NCBI RefSeq assembly: GCF_963966145.1
Contig: NC_091053.1
Span: forward strand, 8,866,001 to 8,930,000
Source of the DNA: Tenebrio molitor
Taxonomy: Eukaryota; Arthropoda; Insecta; Coleoptera; Tenebrionidae
Reading direction: 5' to 3'
DNA length: 64,000 nt
In this document: piece by piece, positions 8,621-18,413 of the stretch
Position numbering within the stretch: the first letter of the stretch is position 1
Layout: every line of letters starts with the position of its first letter
Translations under genes and position numbers: made by a program
The notes under the pieces: model-generated
Told to the model about the DNA's origin: nothing
The model's database searches: none
What the model saw: the letters and a program-made list of their open reading frames with translations, nothing else

Positions 8621-10213
8621 ATGACAGAGGCAAAAGGTCTCTGGCTCTCTGGCTCTGTCCTCTGTCGACGTTTGATCTTCAAAGTAGCTGGAGGTACAGC
8701 ACTACAGCAGACATTTTCGTGCCAACGTGTTGTAAAATTACAAGGTAAATTATTTCTCTAACTCTTCTACTTTTCTATTTTATTTGCATTGAAGATTTAA
8801 TTCTTGCACTAAAGCAAAAGTAAATTAGTTTCTTCGAAAATTCAGAGACAACGTTTTTTTTTTTTAATCTTTCATTTAATTTGTTTTAAATTCACTTCTC
8901 GCCAAGGTGAAACAATAATAATTGTAAACGATTTTTTATTCATTATTTGTTCCCTTTTCTTTTTTCTTCCCTATATTATTTATTATATAGTTTTGTTGGG
9001 ACCAAACACCACCCGAGCACGTTTTTTTTTTATTAAATTAAATTTAAGTAGAACGTGTTCAATCGTTTAATTTAAATAACTGTTCCAACCCTGCAAACCT
9101 ATTGTAAACGACCCAAAAAGTAAAATATATGTTGTTCACGTTGAGTTGACAATTTCAAGGTCAAATAATTTTATTTTTTGGCTCTGTAATTATGTTTTGT
9201 AAATAGTGACATGCAGGTAAACACCGTTCAGGTGTTGGATTAAGCATTGCTAAATCGAATTATGTTGGTTAGCTGCATGTCACTATTTAGAAAACATAAT
9301 TACAGAGCCAAAAATTTAAATAATTTGACCTTGAAATGTTCAACTCAACGTGAACAAGGTTTACCTACAAACAACCGGTTGCAATAGAAGTTATAAAGTA
9401 CAGTTGGTTGCGAAAAAAACGGGAAAAGAAAATGTTCCTAACGTAAATTTGAATTTGTCCTTTTGGCAATTAATTGTCTGCTTGACAAGACCTATCAGAT
9501 AATTTTTAAAAATATCTTTGAATTTTGACCCTAATTCTAACCTCTCGCAGGAAGGTTTCACACTATGGAAACATGGTAAAAATGTGTCAATTTTGTTCTT
9601 ACAGTTCCCGTTTTTTTTGCAACCAACAACCAACTGTATGTTGTTTAATAATAATAATCGTTAATCGTCGTTAAATTTTTCAGGGTTTCCAATAATCAAA
9701 AGCCAGGAAAGACACGCTCAACGACCACCGCGTAACACGCAGGAAGAGCCCCCAGACCCGCAGCTGATGCCCTTGGATAACATGCTGATTGCCGAAGTCG
9801 TCGCCGGACTCGGGAAAGGCGGGTCCGCCTCCGCCGCCGTCCAAGCGAACCAGCTCGACAACTCCATCGAACACAGCGACTACAGAGCCAAACCGGCCCA
9901 AATCAGACAGATCTACCACCAGGAGTTCAAAAAGCACGCACCTCCGTACAACGAGTGCTTGACGCGGTATTTAGACGCCCGGAGGAAACGGCACCCCTTC
10001 ACCAAACAGGCTTCCGAAATCCTCAACAAGTATTTCTATTCGCACCTATCCAATCTCTACCCCAGCGAGGAGGTCAAAAAGGAGTTGGCGGGGAAATGTG
10101 GCATCACGGTCAATCAAGTCTCCAACTGGTTTGGCCTCAAGAGGAGTCGGTATAGAAATAACATCGGGAAGGTCCAAGAAGAGGCTAATTTGTATATTCA
10201 ATCCAAACTATGA
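8621..10213 (+). CDS. PBC-class (extradenticle/Pbx-like) TALE homeobox protein, derived copy lacking Asn51
   Basis: The secure part is 9767-10213 (148 aa). It shows the PBC-A tail (QLMPLDNMLIAE, preceded in frame by RNTQEEPPDP), then EHSDYRAK and QIRQIYHQEF, then a TALE homeodomain (ARRKRHPFTKQASEILN, YFYSHLSNLYPSEE, CGITVNQVSNWFGLKRSRY) ending NIGKVQEEANLY. Relative to Exd/Pbx, most of the PBC-B segment is missing: the frame jumps from about residue 64 to the homeodomain near residue 68. The invariant homeodomain Asn51 is Leu (residue 124; codon CTC, two changes from AAC). A possible first exon, 8621-8744, ends CAAG|GTAAAT and joins in frame to 9684 (TTTTTCAG|GG) for a 217-aa product, but its residues do not resemble Exd. 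It could be a partly processed, 5'-truncated copy of exd. An AATAAA follows at 10247. The domain identity is sure; the exon 1 model and function are not. Confidence 0.78.
9134..9356. mobile_element. Foldback MITE, about 223 bp
   Basis: The left arm begins GTTCACGTTGAGTTGA and continues through GGCTCTGTAATTATGTTTT. The right arm from about 9270 is its reverse complement and ends TCAACTCAACGTGAAC. The ends resemble the shorter elements at 13420 and 46050 (TTCACGTTGG). Confidence 0.8.
9401..9636. mobile_element. Mariner-type MITE, TA target duplication
   Basis: Ends TA|CAGTTGGTTGCGAAAAAAAC and GTTTTTTTTGCAACCAAC...CAACTG|TA. Same family as the larger copy at 27090-27764. There is no transposase. 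Confidence 0.78.
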
Positions 10214-10246
10214 TTCTTCGGTCCCTTTGTGCCTTTATTTGGTTAA

Positions 10247-10252
10247 AATAAA
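10247..10252 (+). terminator. AATAAA polyadenylation signal after the exd-like ORF
   Basis: Lies 34 bp after the TGA stop, a normal position for a 3' end. Confidence 0.5.
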
Positions 10253-10447
10253 ATGCTGTTGCAAATGACAAATAGTTTTTTCTACAACCGTCAAAAAAAC
10301 GTGACATTTTTGCATCGTTATCGTGTTGCAAAGTATGTATGTCATTTTTTGATAGGTCAAAAATAGTTGTCAAAAAAGTTTCCTTGGATGCTTTAATATT
10401 TTTTTTCTAATTTTGATATATAAAGTGACACTTTTCAAAATTAATTG

Positions 10448-10516
10448 ACGTTTGGAAACGTCACACTTTTCGTAACTGGTTACGAAAAGTAAAATCTTTC
10501 CTAACTGGTTAGGAAA
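10448..10516. repeat. Three tandem mini-hairpins
   Basis: GACGTTT-GG-AAACGTC, then ACTTTTCGTAAC-TG-GTTACGAAAAGT, then TTTCCTAAC-TG-GTTAGGAAA. The second and third share TAACTGGTTA, which is repeated near 10799 as CTAACTGGTTAC. Confidence 0.6.
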
Positions 10517-10703
10517 AATTTATTGTATCACCAGTTGACACTGTCATATTTTTTGTTTTTAAGCAAAATAACCGTGCCTACTTACCTACTTGATATTTTA
10601 ACACAATAATAATTTATTATTAATGAAATTCATTACTTCGTTTAACGTTTGAAGAAACTTTTTTTTTGTCAAAATTAGAAAAAATCTTGTATGTAACACG
10701 TTT

Positions 10704-10798
10704 GGAAATGCAATTTTGTGTAACTCGTGTGATTTTGCGGGATCTCGCTGCGCTCGTCCCGCAAATATTCCACTCGTTACACAAAATAACGCATTTCC
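10704..10798. repeat. Foldback with GC-rich apex
   Basis: The arms GGAAATGCAATTTTGTGTAAC and GTTACACAAAATAACGCATTTCC enclose GCGGGATCTCGCTG...CTCGTCCCGC. Confidence 0.65.
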
Positions 10799-10950
10799 TA
10801 ACTGGTTACATAAATAGCTATTTTCCACTCTCTACATGGTAAGTACAGCCGCCCGCAAAAGAATCGAGCCTACCCCGCTGCAAGGAAATAATCACCTGTC
10901 ATAAACTCGTAAATCTAGCCTGCAACTATTTGGGACAGTTTGGTATACGA

Positions 10951-12232
10951 GGGTTGTTTCATAAATTTTTGGTCATTACTTAGACGCTTCTGAATTAAAA
11001 ATGTTTCTCTTTTTAGATATCCCTAGAGTTCGTCTGTCTCTATATTTAAAAATTATTGATTTACTTCGATTGCAATAAATGTGATTTGTAACGGCCGACG
11101 TTTAGTAAAACTATAAAAATATTTATGTATTAGCCATGCAAAAAGTTAAAAACTACAACAGGTGTTGAATTAAGTTGATAAAATTAAAATTTCATTAATG
11201 TCCTAATGGTAACTTTTATATTACTAGGATGCCAGCTAGACCTTTTGATCGATCTCTTTATTATCTCACAAAGCGTGTGCCAAAAAATTTCAAACTGCCG
11301 CAGAAACAAACATTTAAGTAACACAAGATTACAACAAATCGAATTTTTATTTATAATTTTCATAAGCTATCATTGACATCATCCTAACCAAACATTTCTA
11401 TTTCCCCCATGTCACCTATACGCATACACCGTTGCCGGTTGTATTTTCTAGGTAGAATCCAGTGTTGTTTTTTTTTGTTTTTTAACGGATAATAGAAACT
11501 ATGTCTCCAAAACAATTGAATTATATAGCTAATTAAGAAAAAAATTATTATCAGTAGTAATACTTATAATAATTGACTTCACATTGATTTGCAAAGTTGA
11601 TGCAATTTCCAATCCCGATTTATGCATTTTTACAACAAATTGACACAATTCGCATTATTTTAAAAAATGTGAAACGTATTTATTAGTTACTATAAAGAGT
11701 TGCTTTCCAAAATAATCACCAATTTATTTTGTTCAGCATAAAACTATCACGAAAAAGTTACAGTGATGGATAGACGTTAACGAAATTTTTTATTTAAATA
11801 TGTGAGTTGAATCTTAATTTAAATAATACACAATCGAAATAACCGGTGTGCTTGATAGAAAAATAAATATGTAACTAAAATTTAAAAAAATAGGTAAGAA
11901 AATTCTGGGTAAATTTGCAGAGGTAATAGTATAATATACTATTTCATCTACTTTGCTTTACTAATCCTTGAAATTTCGGCTGCTCAAGCTTTTATAGTAG
12001 ACTAGGGACTTTCGCGTGGGTTGGCAACAGACATTTGTCACAAAAATGTAAGGTTATATTTACTATATTTACCTCGTAGCTTCATTCGTTACCTTGACGC
12101 CTAACGTCAAACGGCTGATGTTACCAATATAACAAAAGCTAAAAGTTACCAAAAACAGTTTAATAATATGCTTGATTATTAAACTGTTTTCGGTATAATA
12201 ATGAGCCTATTTGTAACTCAAAGTAGATAATC
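10951..12232. other. Non-coding interior of the 5.9-kb inverted pair
   Basis: AT-rich, with stops in all frames. The only structure seen is a 15-bp-arm hairpin at 12153-12189 (AAACAGTTTAATAAT and its complement). Confidence 0.45.
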
Positions 12233-13284
12233 GGGCCTATTCTGTAACTCGTCTGTTAATTTTAACCATCCGCTAATAAATTAATTTTTAACAACCGGTT
12301 ATCTACAAATAACCAAAATTCTATTCTGTAAGACAAATTATTAACGGGTAGGTTAAAAAGCATTATTTTAGCGGCTAGGTTAGTTTGAAGAATGAAGTCA
12401 GGCACGGAAGCGTACAAATACATATGGCAACATCGTAAATCACTGTCAGCTGGAGGAACAACAACACATAATTATTTGCAAAATTATACCTAACCTCAAC
12501 TAATAGTTGCAGACTACATTGGTATGGGCATAGACTACTCAAAAACGTGAAATTTAAATTAAAAATTGACCGGTTTTTGTTCTTTTTTCAAAACTCAACA
12601 GTTTATGATTTATCGAATTGTCGCATTACTTTTGCCCCTCACTGTATAAATGAAAGTAATTTGTAATTGGTACCACTTTTACGACAACCCTCGTTAAGCG
12701 GCAATAAACCACTCAGGGAATCAAAAGGTTTAAATATCGATAGATGCACTTTAGGTATCAATTCAAATATGTTACAGCTTGCCCATTGTAGGTTGAGCTG
12801 TGAGGGATGCGCAAAGTTGAATAAAAAGGTCAGATAAAGAGGTCCTGGAAGCGACAAAATTAGTGAAGGGGCTGTAAGACCACTGCGCATCCGGTTCTTA
12901 CAGCTCAAGCTACAATGAGAAAGCTGTACAGGGTGATTCATCTTTTACCGCCGGTGGCAAAATTACCCTTAAGAATTGAGAAAAATTTATGGAATTGAGA
13001 TTTGATTTGTCGAAAAATTTACTTACGAGTACATTTGTCGCCTTCATTCCAGTTCATGCACCAAAAGAATATTCATTGCGAATGCTATTATAATTTGGGA
13101 CCGTTTTGACGTAAGTTAATTTTTAACGGCTGGGTATGACCACCCGCTAAAAATTAGCAATTTGAGTTAAATTTTAACAACTTTTGGTTAACATTTTGGC
13201 TTAGAGAATAGCGCAATGGGTTAAAATATTTTAACCGTTGTTTTAACGTTTAACTTTTAACCAAGTGTCTTACAGAATAGGCCT
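12233..13284. mobile_element. TIR element, GGCCTATTCTGTAA ends
   Basis: The left end GGGCCTATTCTGTAA (12233) and right end TTACAGAATAGGCC (to 13283) are inverted copies. The subterminal regions share TTAATTTTTAAC and GGTTAA motifs in opposite orientation. About 1.05 kb with no transposase. The mariner-like end near 12600-12650 (GGGGCAAAAG family) and CAGGGTGATTCATC at about 12938 suggest further insertions inside. Confidence 0.6.
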
Positions 13285-13419
13285 GAAAATATCTTTATTA
13301 AACAAAACTAAAACAACATTGGGGCGAGGGGGTTAAAATGGTCAGACAGATTTTAAATAAAATTTTCAGCCCTAAATAAAAATCTCAATAACCGTGAAAT
13401 AATCGTCAGGTAATAGATA

Positions 13420-13544
13420 CCTGTTCACGTTGGATTGAACATTAGTGGTGCAAATCGCACACATTTGGCATTAACTTTCATATGAGTTGTCATAGTAACA
13501 GGTCAGTCATTTGCACCACAACTGTTCTTCCCAACGTGAACAGG
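13420..13544. mobile_element. Small MITE, CCTGTTCACGTTGG ends
   Basis: The left end CCTGTTCACGTTGGATTGAAC and right end GTTCTTCCCAACGTGAACAGG are inverted. A shorter relative is at 46050-46138. Confidence 0.75.
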
Positions 13545-14148
13545 TATTATAATAATTAATCAGGGCTTATGTTTCTTTTACTGTTTGAACAAGTTCTAGC
13601 GTATTATTAATGCTGTCAGGGAGAATCCTGCTTTCATACCATCGAGGGTTTTATGACACAGTTGTAATTTTTGGTATACCGATTACCAAATTGTGAATGT
13701 CTGCTTTTATCTAAGCCTTATTTATTTTTTAACTACGAGTATTTTAGCCCATGTAATGATAATTCATGTGTTCAATATTAAAGAAACGCAACAGAAATAG
13801 TGAACAATTGCGCCATTTAATTATTTGTGTCTTACACTACTTGTGTTCTATTAGCGAAAATAAAAGCACCAAAAGCAGATTTTAAAACATAATTTTATTC
13901 AACAAAGCAAACCACACTGAACTAAACTGAAATTACTACAAGAAACAATTTGTAAATGTAGGTAACTTTAACTAAACCCTTCCCCGAACTATTTTACCTG
14001 TGACAAGTTGTTTTATAATGGAATTCCCAGGCAGAAAAATTTTCCTTACCGAAAATCATCGATTTGCCGTTTAGCGTGGGCCTGGTCTCTAGATATTTTT
14101 TATAAGTAAATTATTATAGACCAGTTTATATTTGATATTTTTATAATA
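13545..14148. other. No recognised feature
   Basis: AT-rich sequence with no coding signal or clear repeat. Confidence 0.4.
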
Positions 14149-14571
14149 TACGGGTGTCCCAAAATTTGCGGAACAATTCAATGGGGCAATGTCAACTCAT
14201 GTTAGAAAATAATGAGAAAAATAATTAAAAAAATTCTGTACCACTCAGATTTGAAGATATAGGGGCTCAAAAGATGCAACTTCGATCTCGTTTATTTTAA
14301 ATATATGTAGTATGATCAAAAAGTCTTTGGATCAGAGTAGCCGTGGAATTAACAAGCTATCTAGGAAATTATTTATTTCAATGATTTTTGACATTTATTT
14401 GACAACTTTCAAGTTAGCAGGTTATAATTCAAAATGTTTCAAAGAGAACATACAATTTTTATTATTAAATCATACTACAGTAATGGAAATCGTGGTGAAA
14501 ATTGTGATTGGATTTATTCGCCTCGTTTATGTTTAAACGAGTTCCGTGAGAGATTAGCACTACTTTGAAGG

Positions 14572-15041
14572 GTCGTTTTCATGGTGGCTTTACAAGCGTG
14601 GCTCGCTCGGCTTGGAAACCGCTCGACCAATGAGAGCACAGCTTTTTGAAAACGCCGCGGCGTGGCTCGGACTTTGCTAGAATAGGAAAGCGTCGTTTTC
14701 ATGGTGGCTTTACAAGCGTGGCTCGCTCGGCTAGCTTGGCTTTGGAAGAGTCGTTTTCATTTTCATGGTGGCTTGCTACTTCAAGACAGCCACGCCAACG
14801 CGCATGCGCTATTGAGCGAGCTAGCGTTGAACTGTCACATCAGCTGATTTGATTATGTAGTTGCGAGTTCGAGCGCATGCGCAAGCTTCCAAAGCCTGAG
14901 CGTGGCTTTGAAAAATAGAAATATTTCCTATTCTAGCAAAGTCCGAGCCACGCTGCGGCGTTTTTTAAAAGCTGTGCTCCCATTGGTCGAGCGGTTTCCA
15001 AGCCGAGCGAGCCACGCTTGTAAAGCCACCATGAAAACGAC
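14572..15041. repeat. GC-rich long inverted repeat
   Basis: About 120-bp arms (14572-14691 and 14926-15041) are near-identical in inverted orientation, starting GTCGTTTTCATGGTGGCTTT. The first 40 bp of the arm is duplicated at 14693-14732, and a shorter piece follows at 14751. It is markedly richer in G+C and CpG than its surroundings. Small open frames here are by-products of that composition. Confidence 0.8.
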
Positions 15042-15322
15042 GCTGAAATATTTCTTAATGGCTACCGCGATCCGACTTTTTGATCATACGATATTAAAAA
15101 AGATTTCGACTATTTGTCTTTTACTAGCAGGTGGCATAATAATTCTGAACGACTGTGATCAGGTTTGCAATTATTTTCTTTATTATTTCTAGCATTTTCA
15201 AGTAGTCATTTTTTGTCCGTTTTACCTCAAATAACGTAAGGCAACATGGCTTTGATTTTTCTCTCTCATATTCATGGATGCAACATAAATGAAATATTTG
15301 CAGACTATTGGAATACATAGAA

Positions 15323-15564
15323 TTTTTTTTTGTTCGACACTGTCAGAATTTGAGAACGTGTGTGAACGGATTTTGATAAATGTCACAACTTGTCAAAACG
15401 AAACGTCAAGCTAATTTTAAAGATTTTAAGCGATTTGGAGTTTTTAGGGGGCTCGTCGAACAAAAAAACGTTGTATTCAACTCGTTCGTTTGTAAATCGT
15501 GCTTTTTTGGCAGTTGTGGGCCTTTAAAACTAGCCCACTCATGCTAAAAAAAGCCCAATTAAAC
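15323..15564. repeat. Dispersed foldback family, copy 1 (TTGTTCGACACTGTCAGAAT)
   Basis: Matches 52622-52898 in reverse orientation over about 240 bp: TGTTCGACACTGTC at one end, GACGTTTCGTTTTGACAAG and GGGCTCGTCGAACAAAAAAA inside, GGGCCTTT...AAAGCCCA at the other. Confidence 0.75.
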
Positions 15565-15641
15565 ATTTTTACCTGATATTTTAATGACTACTTAACAGCA
15601 TATTACTAAGCTGTTCCACGAATTTTGGGGCACCCGGTATA

Positions 15642-16196
15642 ATGTAAAAATTAAATTTTCGAAAATCCAGATTTTTAGAATGCAGAATACAGGTAATTTT
15701 AACAAGACAACCATTATTTGTCGCTAACGGAAATCCCCGGTTCAGCCAGGCAAGATTTTACAGTCTTGGGTAAAATGGATAGTTGTATTAGCATAATTTC
15801 ACCAGGAAGAATGTTTAGTTTGCTGATAATATCTATTATGTATTACTATTTATTTTGGTGGTAATCTAATTTAATTTTTATTTTTTGTACTTACATAGTT
15901 TAAATTAATTTAAATTTAATTAATCAAATTTAAATGAACACCCGATAATTTTGAAACACTGCAATCTCCAAAACTTGAATGAGACATTTTATAATTTATT
16001 GTTTATGCGGTTGACACAACACATTCCAAAAACGACTATAGAAAATTTGGGATTTTGATTTAAGGAAAATTATACCTATGATTTTTGTTTAAATTTTTCT
16101 TTGTGTCGTGCGATTTTCTTACCGAATCAACCCTTGTGAGTAGATTAATTACTGGACATTTTTTTCGATAATAAATCTTCTCACTTGAGAGATTAG
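15642..16196. other. No recognised feature
   Basis: AT-rich; no coding or strong repeat structure. Confidence 0.35.
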
Positions 16197-16358
16197 GGGC
16201 CAGTTTACAGAAAGAGAATTAAATATTTAATTCGAATTAAATTTCAATGCGCGATTAACCCATGAATCCTAAACTTCGATTGGTTCAATCTGATCACGTG
16301 TTCAGTTAATCTCGCATTTGATTACGATTAACTTAATTTCGCTTCTGTAAACTGGCCC
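16197..16358. mobile_element. 162-bp MITE, GGGCCAGTTTACAG ends
   Basis: The left end GGGCCAGTTTACAGAA and right end TTCTGTAAACTGGCCC are inverted, and the interior AATTCGAATTAA is palindromic. Related copies: 18295-18413 (inverted) and 58609-58723 (one end eroded). Confidence 0.8.
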
Positions 16359-16714
16359 ATGGCATAAGTGAAAATCTTTTAGCGTATTAATTTTTGTTTA
16401 TTTGTTATTCGTAATCATACGATTTTTTAAGCAATAAATGTCATTGTATATAAATTTTTTAAAAATGCAACCGAATTATTTTCGTTATTAAACGTTGAAA
16501 TGCACAATAAAAACTCTACAGTTTTTTATTTGTCAGTCAACCCCGTTTAAATAAAGGACAAAAACTAATGGTACTGTCCTCGTATATTGAACTGTCTGAA
16601 AATGTTGGAGATTAGATTTATGAGTTTATGACAGTGGTCAGGTCCCTTTGTCGAAATATGGATTGGTGATTATTTCCTTGCAGAGGGTAGGCTCGATTCT
16701 TTTGCGGGCGGCTG

Positions 16715-17312
16715 TACGTTGTTATGACATTGATTTGGTGGATGCAGGTACAACTTTTTTCACCTATCGTTGGGTCCTCATCTCGAAATCGTAGCCCTAT
16801 ACTAAACCAATGTAAACGCAAATTACTCCTAAAAACTTCAAATTTGAAGTTGAAAAGCTGTTCGACGGTTCTATCGATTCCTTTTGACATAATCAATTGC
16901 AGAGAAATCTTGATTTTTCGATTAAGGCAATAAATTGGTCGTTACGATTAAACAATTGTAATTTCAAAATTACTCCTAGCGGTCTCATTTTTAACTTGTT
17001 TGAGTTCTAAAGTAGCTCATTGTAATCATGAATGTATAATCTAATGCAGAGAAATCTTAGTTTTTCTTGAAATCGGTTAAATTCTGACTTACGAGGCAAA
17101 ATAAAAAACGAAACTCATTGCACGAAAGTGTGATGATGGCAACCAACAATATCAGCAGCCCATGATTTACAGCACCCATTAGTTGAGCTGGGACTAGGAC
17201 CAAGGGGCCGGCCGACTTCTCTCTGCCCCGAGATAATTTCCATTTTACTACCTGATGGTATTACTTCGAATACAAGTTATACTTTTAGCCAAATACCTCT
17301 TTATTCTTTGTT
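16715..17312. other. No recognised gene
   Basis: AT-rich spacer to the right of the 5.9-kb inverted pair. Short open frames do not look like proteins. Confidence 0.4.
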
Positions 17313-17415
17313 ATTTATTCTTTTCCACACCACCACAGAGGTACTCGTAGAATAAAAGGCGCGTTTTTTTTTAACGTGGTTTCCCCGATAGGTATATTCC
17401 ACAATGCTGTAAAAA
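17313..17415. repeat. Partial copy of the 149-bp-TIR element
   Basis: Starts TTTATTCTTTTCCACACCAC and continues with CACAGAGG, GCGTTTTTTTTT and ACGTGGT. It matches the reverse complement of about 7450-7550. Confidence 0.65.
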
Positions 17416-17472
17416 AAATGTTGAACTTTATACACGACGATAAAATTTAATTATTGTCTGTCAAAAAATATA

Positions 17473-18257
17473 CCGGGTGTATTATGAAAAATCTTTGGTG
17501 CTGTAACTTCCTTATTTTTCATACGATTTTGATAATTGATGTGTCCAACAAAATCGTTTTAAATGGGCTACAATTTGAATTGTGTTCCAATATTTGTTCT
17601 TGAGTTCTGTTTTTGACAGATGATAGTCAACTTTTTTTTCCAAATTGCACTATTAACTTTTTTTTGCTCAATTTTATAGAGATTTTTATTTTGAATATGA
17701 AAATCTAAACAACCATGCTCGTGCATAGAAACAAAAAGAAGAAAATAAAAAATAATGTATTTTTTTTTTTAATCAAGCAGTCACATTTAACAGTAATAAA
17801 AGTACATTCTAATTTTCCAAAGCGACTAAGAGAACTATGGACATTCAAGACAATATCTATTTGACTCCGCCCGATAACAGAGATGATTTAGTAAGAAGAA
17901 TCGTAGCAGTATGTGAACAAATACCACCAGAATTTTTATTGAACGCCGCAATGGGGGTCAGTGGAAGGTGTGGAATATGCCTTAGAGAGAATGGAGGTAA
18001 TTTCAAACATTTGCTATAGTAAAGTTATGGTTACTTGATTTTTGTAAATTCTAGTTTTTTTTATTAAAAACAAATTTTTGATTTTTGATTTTAATGTTTG
18101 TGTATTCAGAAGATAAACATCTATCAGAATAAAAATAAAAAAATGTACCGTGCAACTTAAAAAAACAAAGTTAGCTGCGGTCTGTCAAAGAATATAATGT
18201 CAAAAAAAATCATAGCATGTCGGGCTTAGCACCAAAGATTTTTCATAATACACCCGG
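17473..18257 (+). mobile_element. Mariner-like deletion derivative with C-terminal transposase remnant
   Basis: Flanked by TA. The left end CCGGGTGTATTATGAAAAAT and right end ATTTTTCATAATACACCCGG are near-perfect inverted repeats of 30 bp or more (continuing CTTTGGTGCT). The interior frame 17837-18019 encodes the last 60 residues of a mariner-type transposase, and the catalytic part is gone. Confidence 0.82.
17837..18019 (+). pseudogene. C-terminal fragment of mariner-like transposase
   Basis: 60 codons: NIYLTPPDNRDDLVRRI, CEQIPPEFLL, then RCGICLRENGGNFKHLL at the stop. The end pattern C-x2-C-L-x-N-G-G-x-F-x-H-L-L is shared with remnants at 21.8, 46.7, 47.4 and 61.5 kb. The helix-turn-helix and DDE parts are absent, so it is not a functional transposase. 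Confidence 0.72.
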
Positions 18258-18294
18258 TATAAAATATAAAATACTAAAAATTACAGAGGTTTTA

Positions 18295-18413
18295 GGGCCA
18301 GTAACTGAACACGTGATCAGATTCAACCAATCGAAGTCTCGGTTTCATGGGTTAATTGCGAATTAAAATTTAATTCGAATTAAATATTTAATTCTTTTTC
18401 TATAAACTGGCCT
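18295..18413. mobile_element. MITE, second copy of the GGGCCAGTTTACAG family
   Basis: Contains CACGTGATCAGATT, CCAATCGAAG and TAATTCGAATTAAAT in the order of the 16197 copy, reversed. It is bounded by GGGCCAGT and ACTGGCCT. Confidence 0.72.

Larger units (their letters stand above)
8745..9683 (+). other. Putative intron of the exd-like gene, filled by two TIR elements
   Basis: Begins GTAAAT after CAAG and ends TTAAATTTTTCAG. The phase is preserved across the junction. It contains the elements at 9134-9356 and 9401-9636. It may equally be the 5' flank of a retrocopy. Confidence 0.45.
14149..15641. mobile_element. TIR element, CGGGTGTCCCAAAATTTG ends
   Basis: The left end TATACGGGTGTCCCAAAATTT (14147) and right end AATTTTGGGGCACCCGGTATA (to 15641) are imperfect inverted copies, continuing into GCGGAACA and TGTTCCACG. 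The ends resemble those of mariner-type elements elsewhere in the window. The interior holds the GC-rich foldback at 14572-15041 and the repeat at 15323. Confidence 0.62.
10846..16714. mobile_element. Inverted pair of about 115-bp termini, 5.9 kb apart, TA-flanked
   Basis: The left end TA|CAGCCGCCCGCAAAAGAATC continues for about 100 bp (TGTCATAAACTC, ATACGAGG). The right end 16577-16714 is its reverse complement, with an extra 28 bp or so, and is followed by TA. No transposase was seen. Several other elements lie between (12233, 13420, 14149, 16197). It is either one old, much-invaded transposon or two separate single-ended copies in opposite orientation. Confidence 0.6.

Noticed and set aside
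14514..15192. Several 60-96 codon frames in GC-rich sequence
   Set aside because: They are translations of the arms of a long inverted repeat, on both strands.
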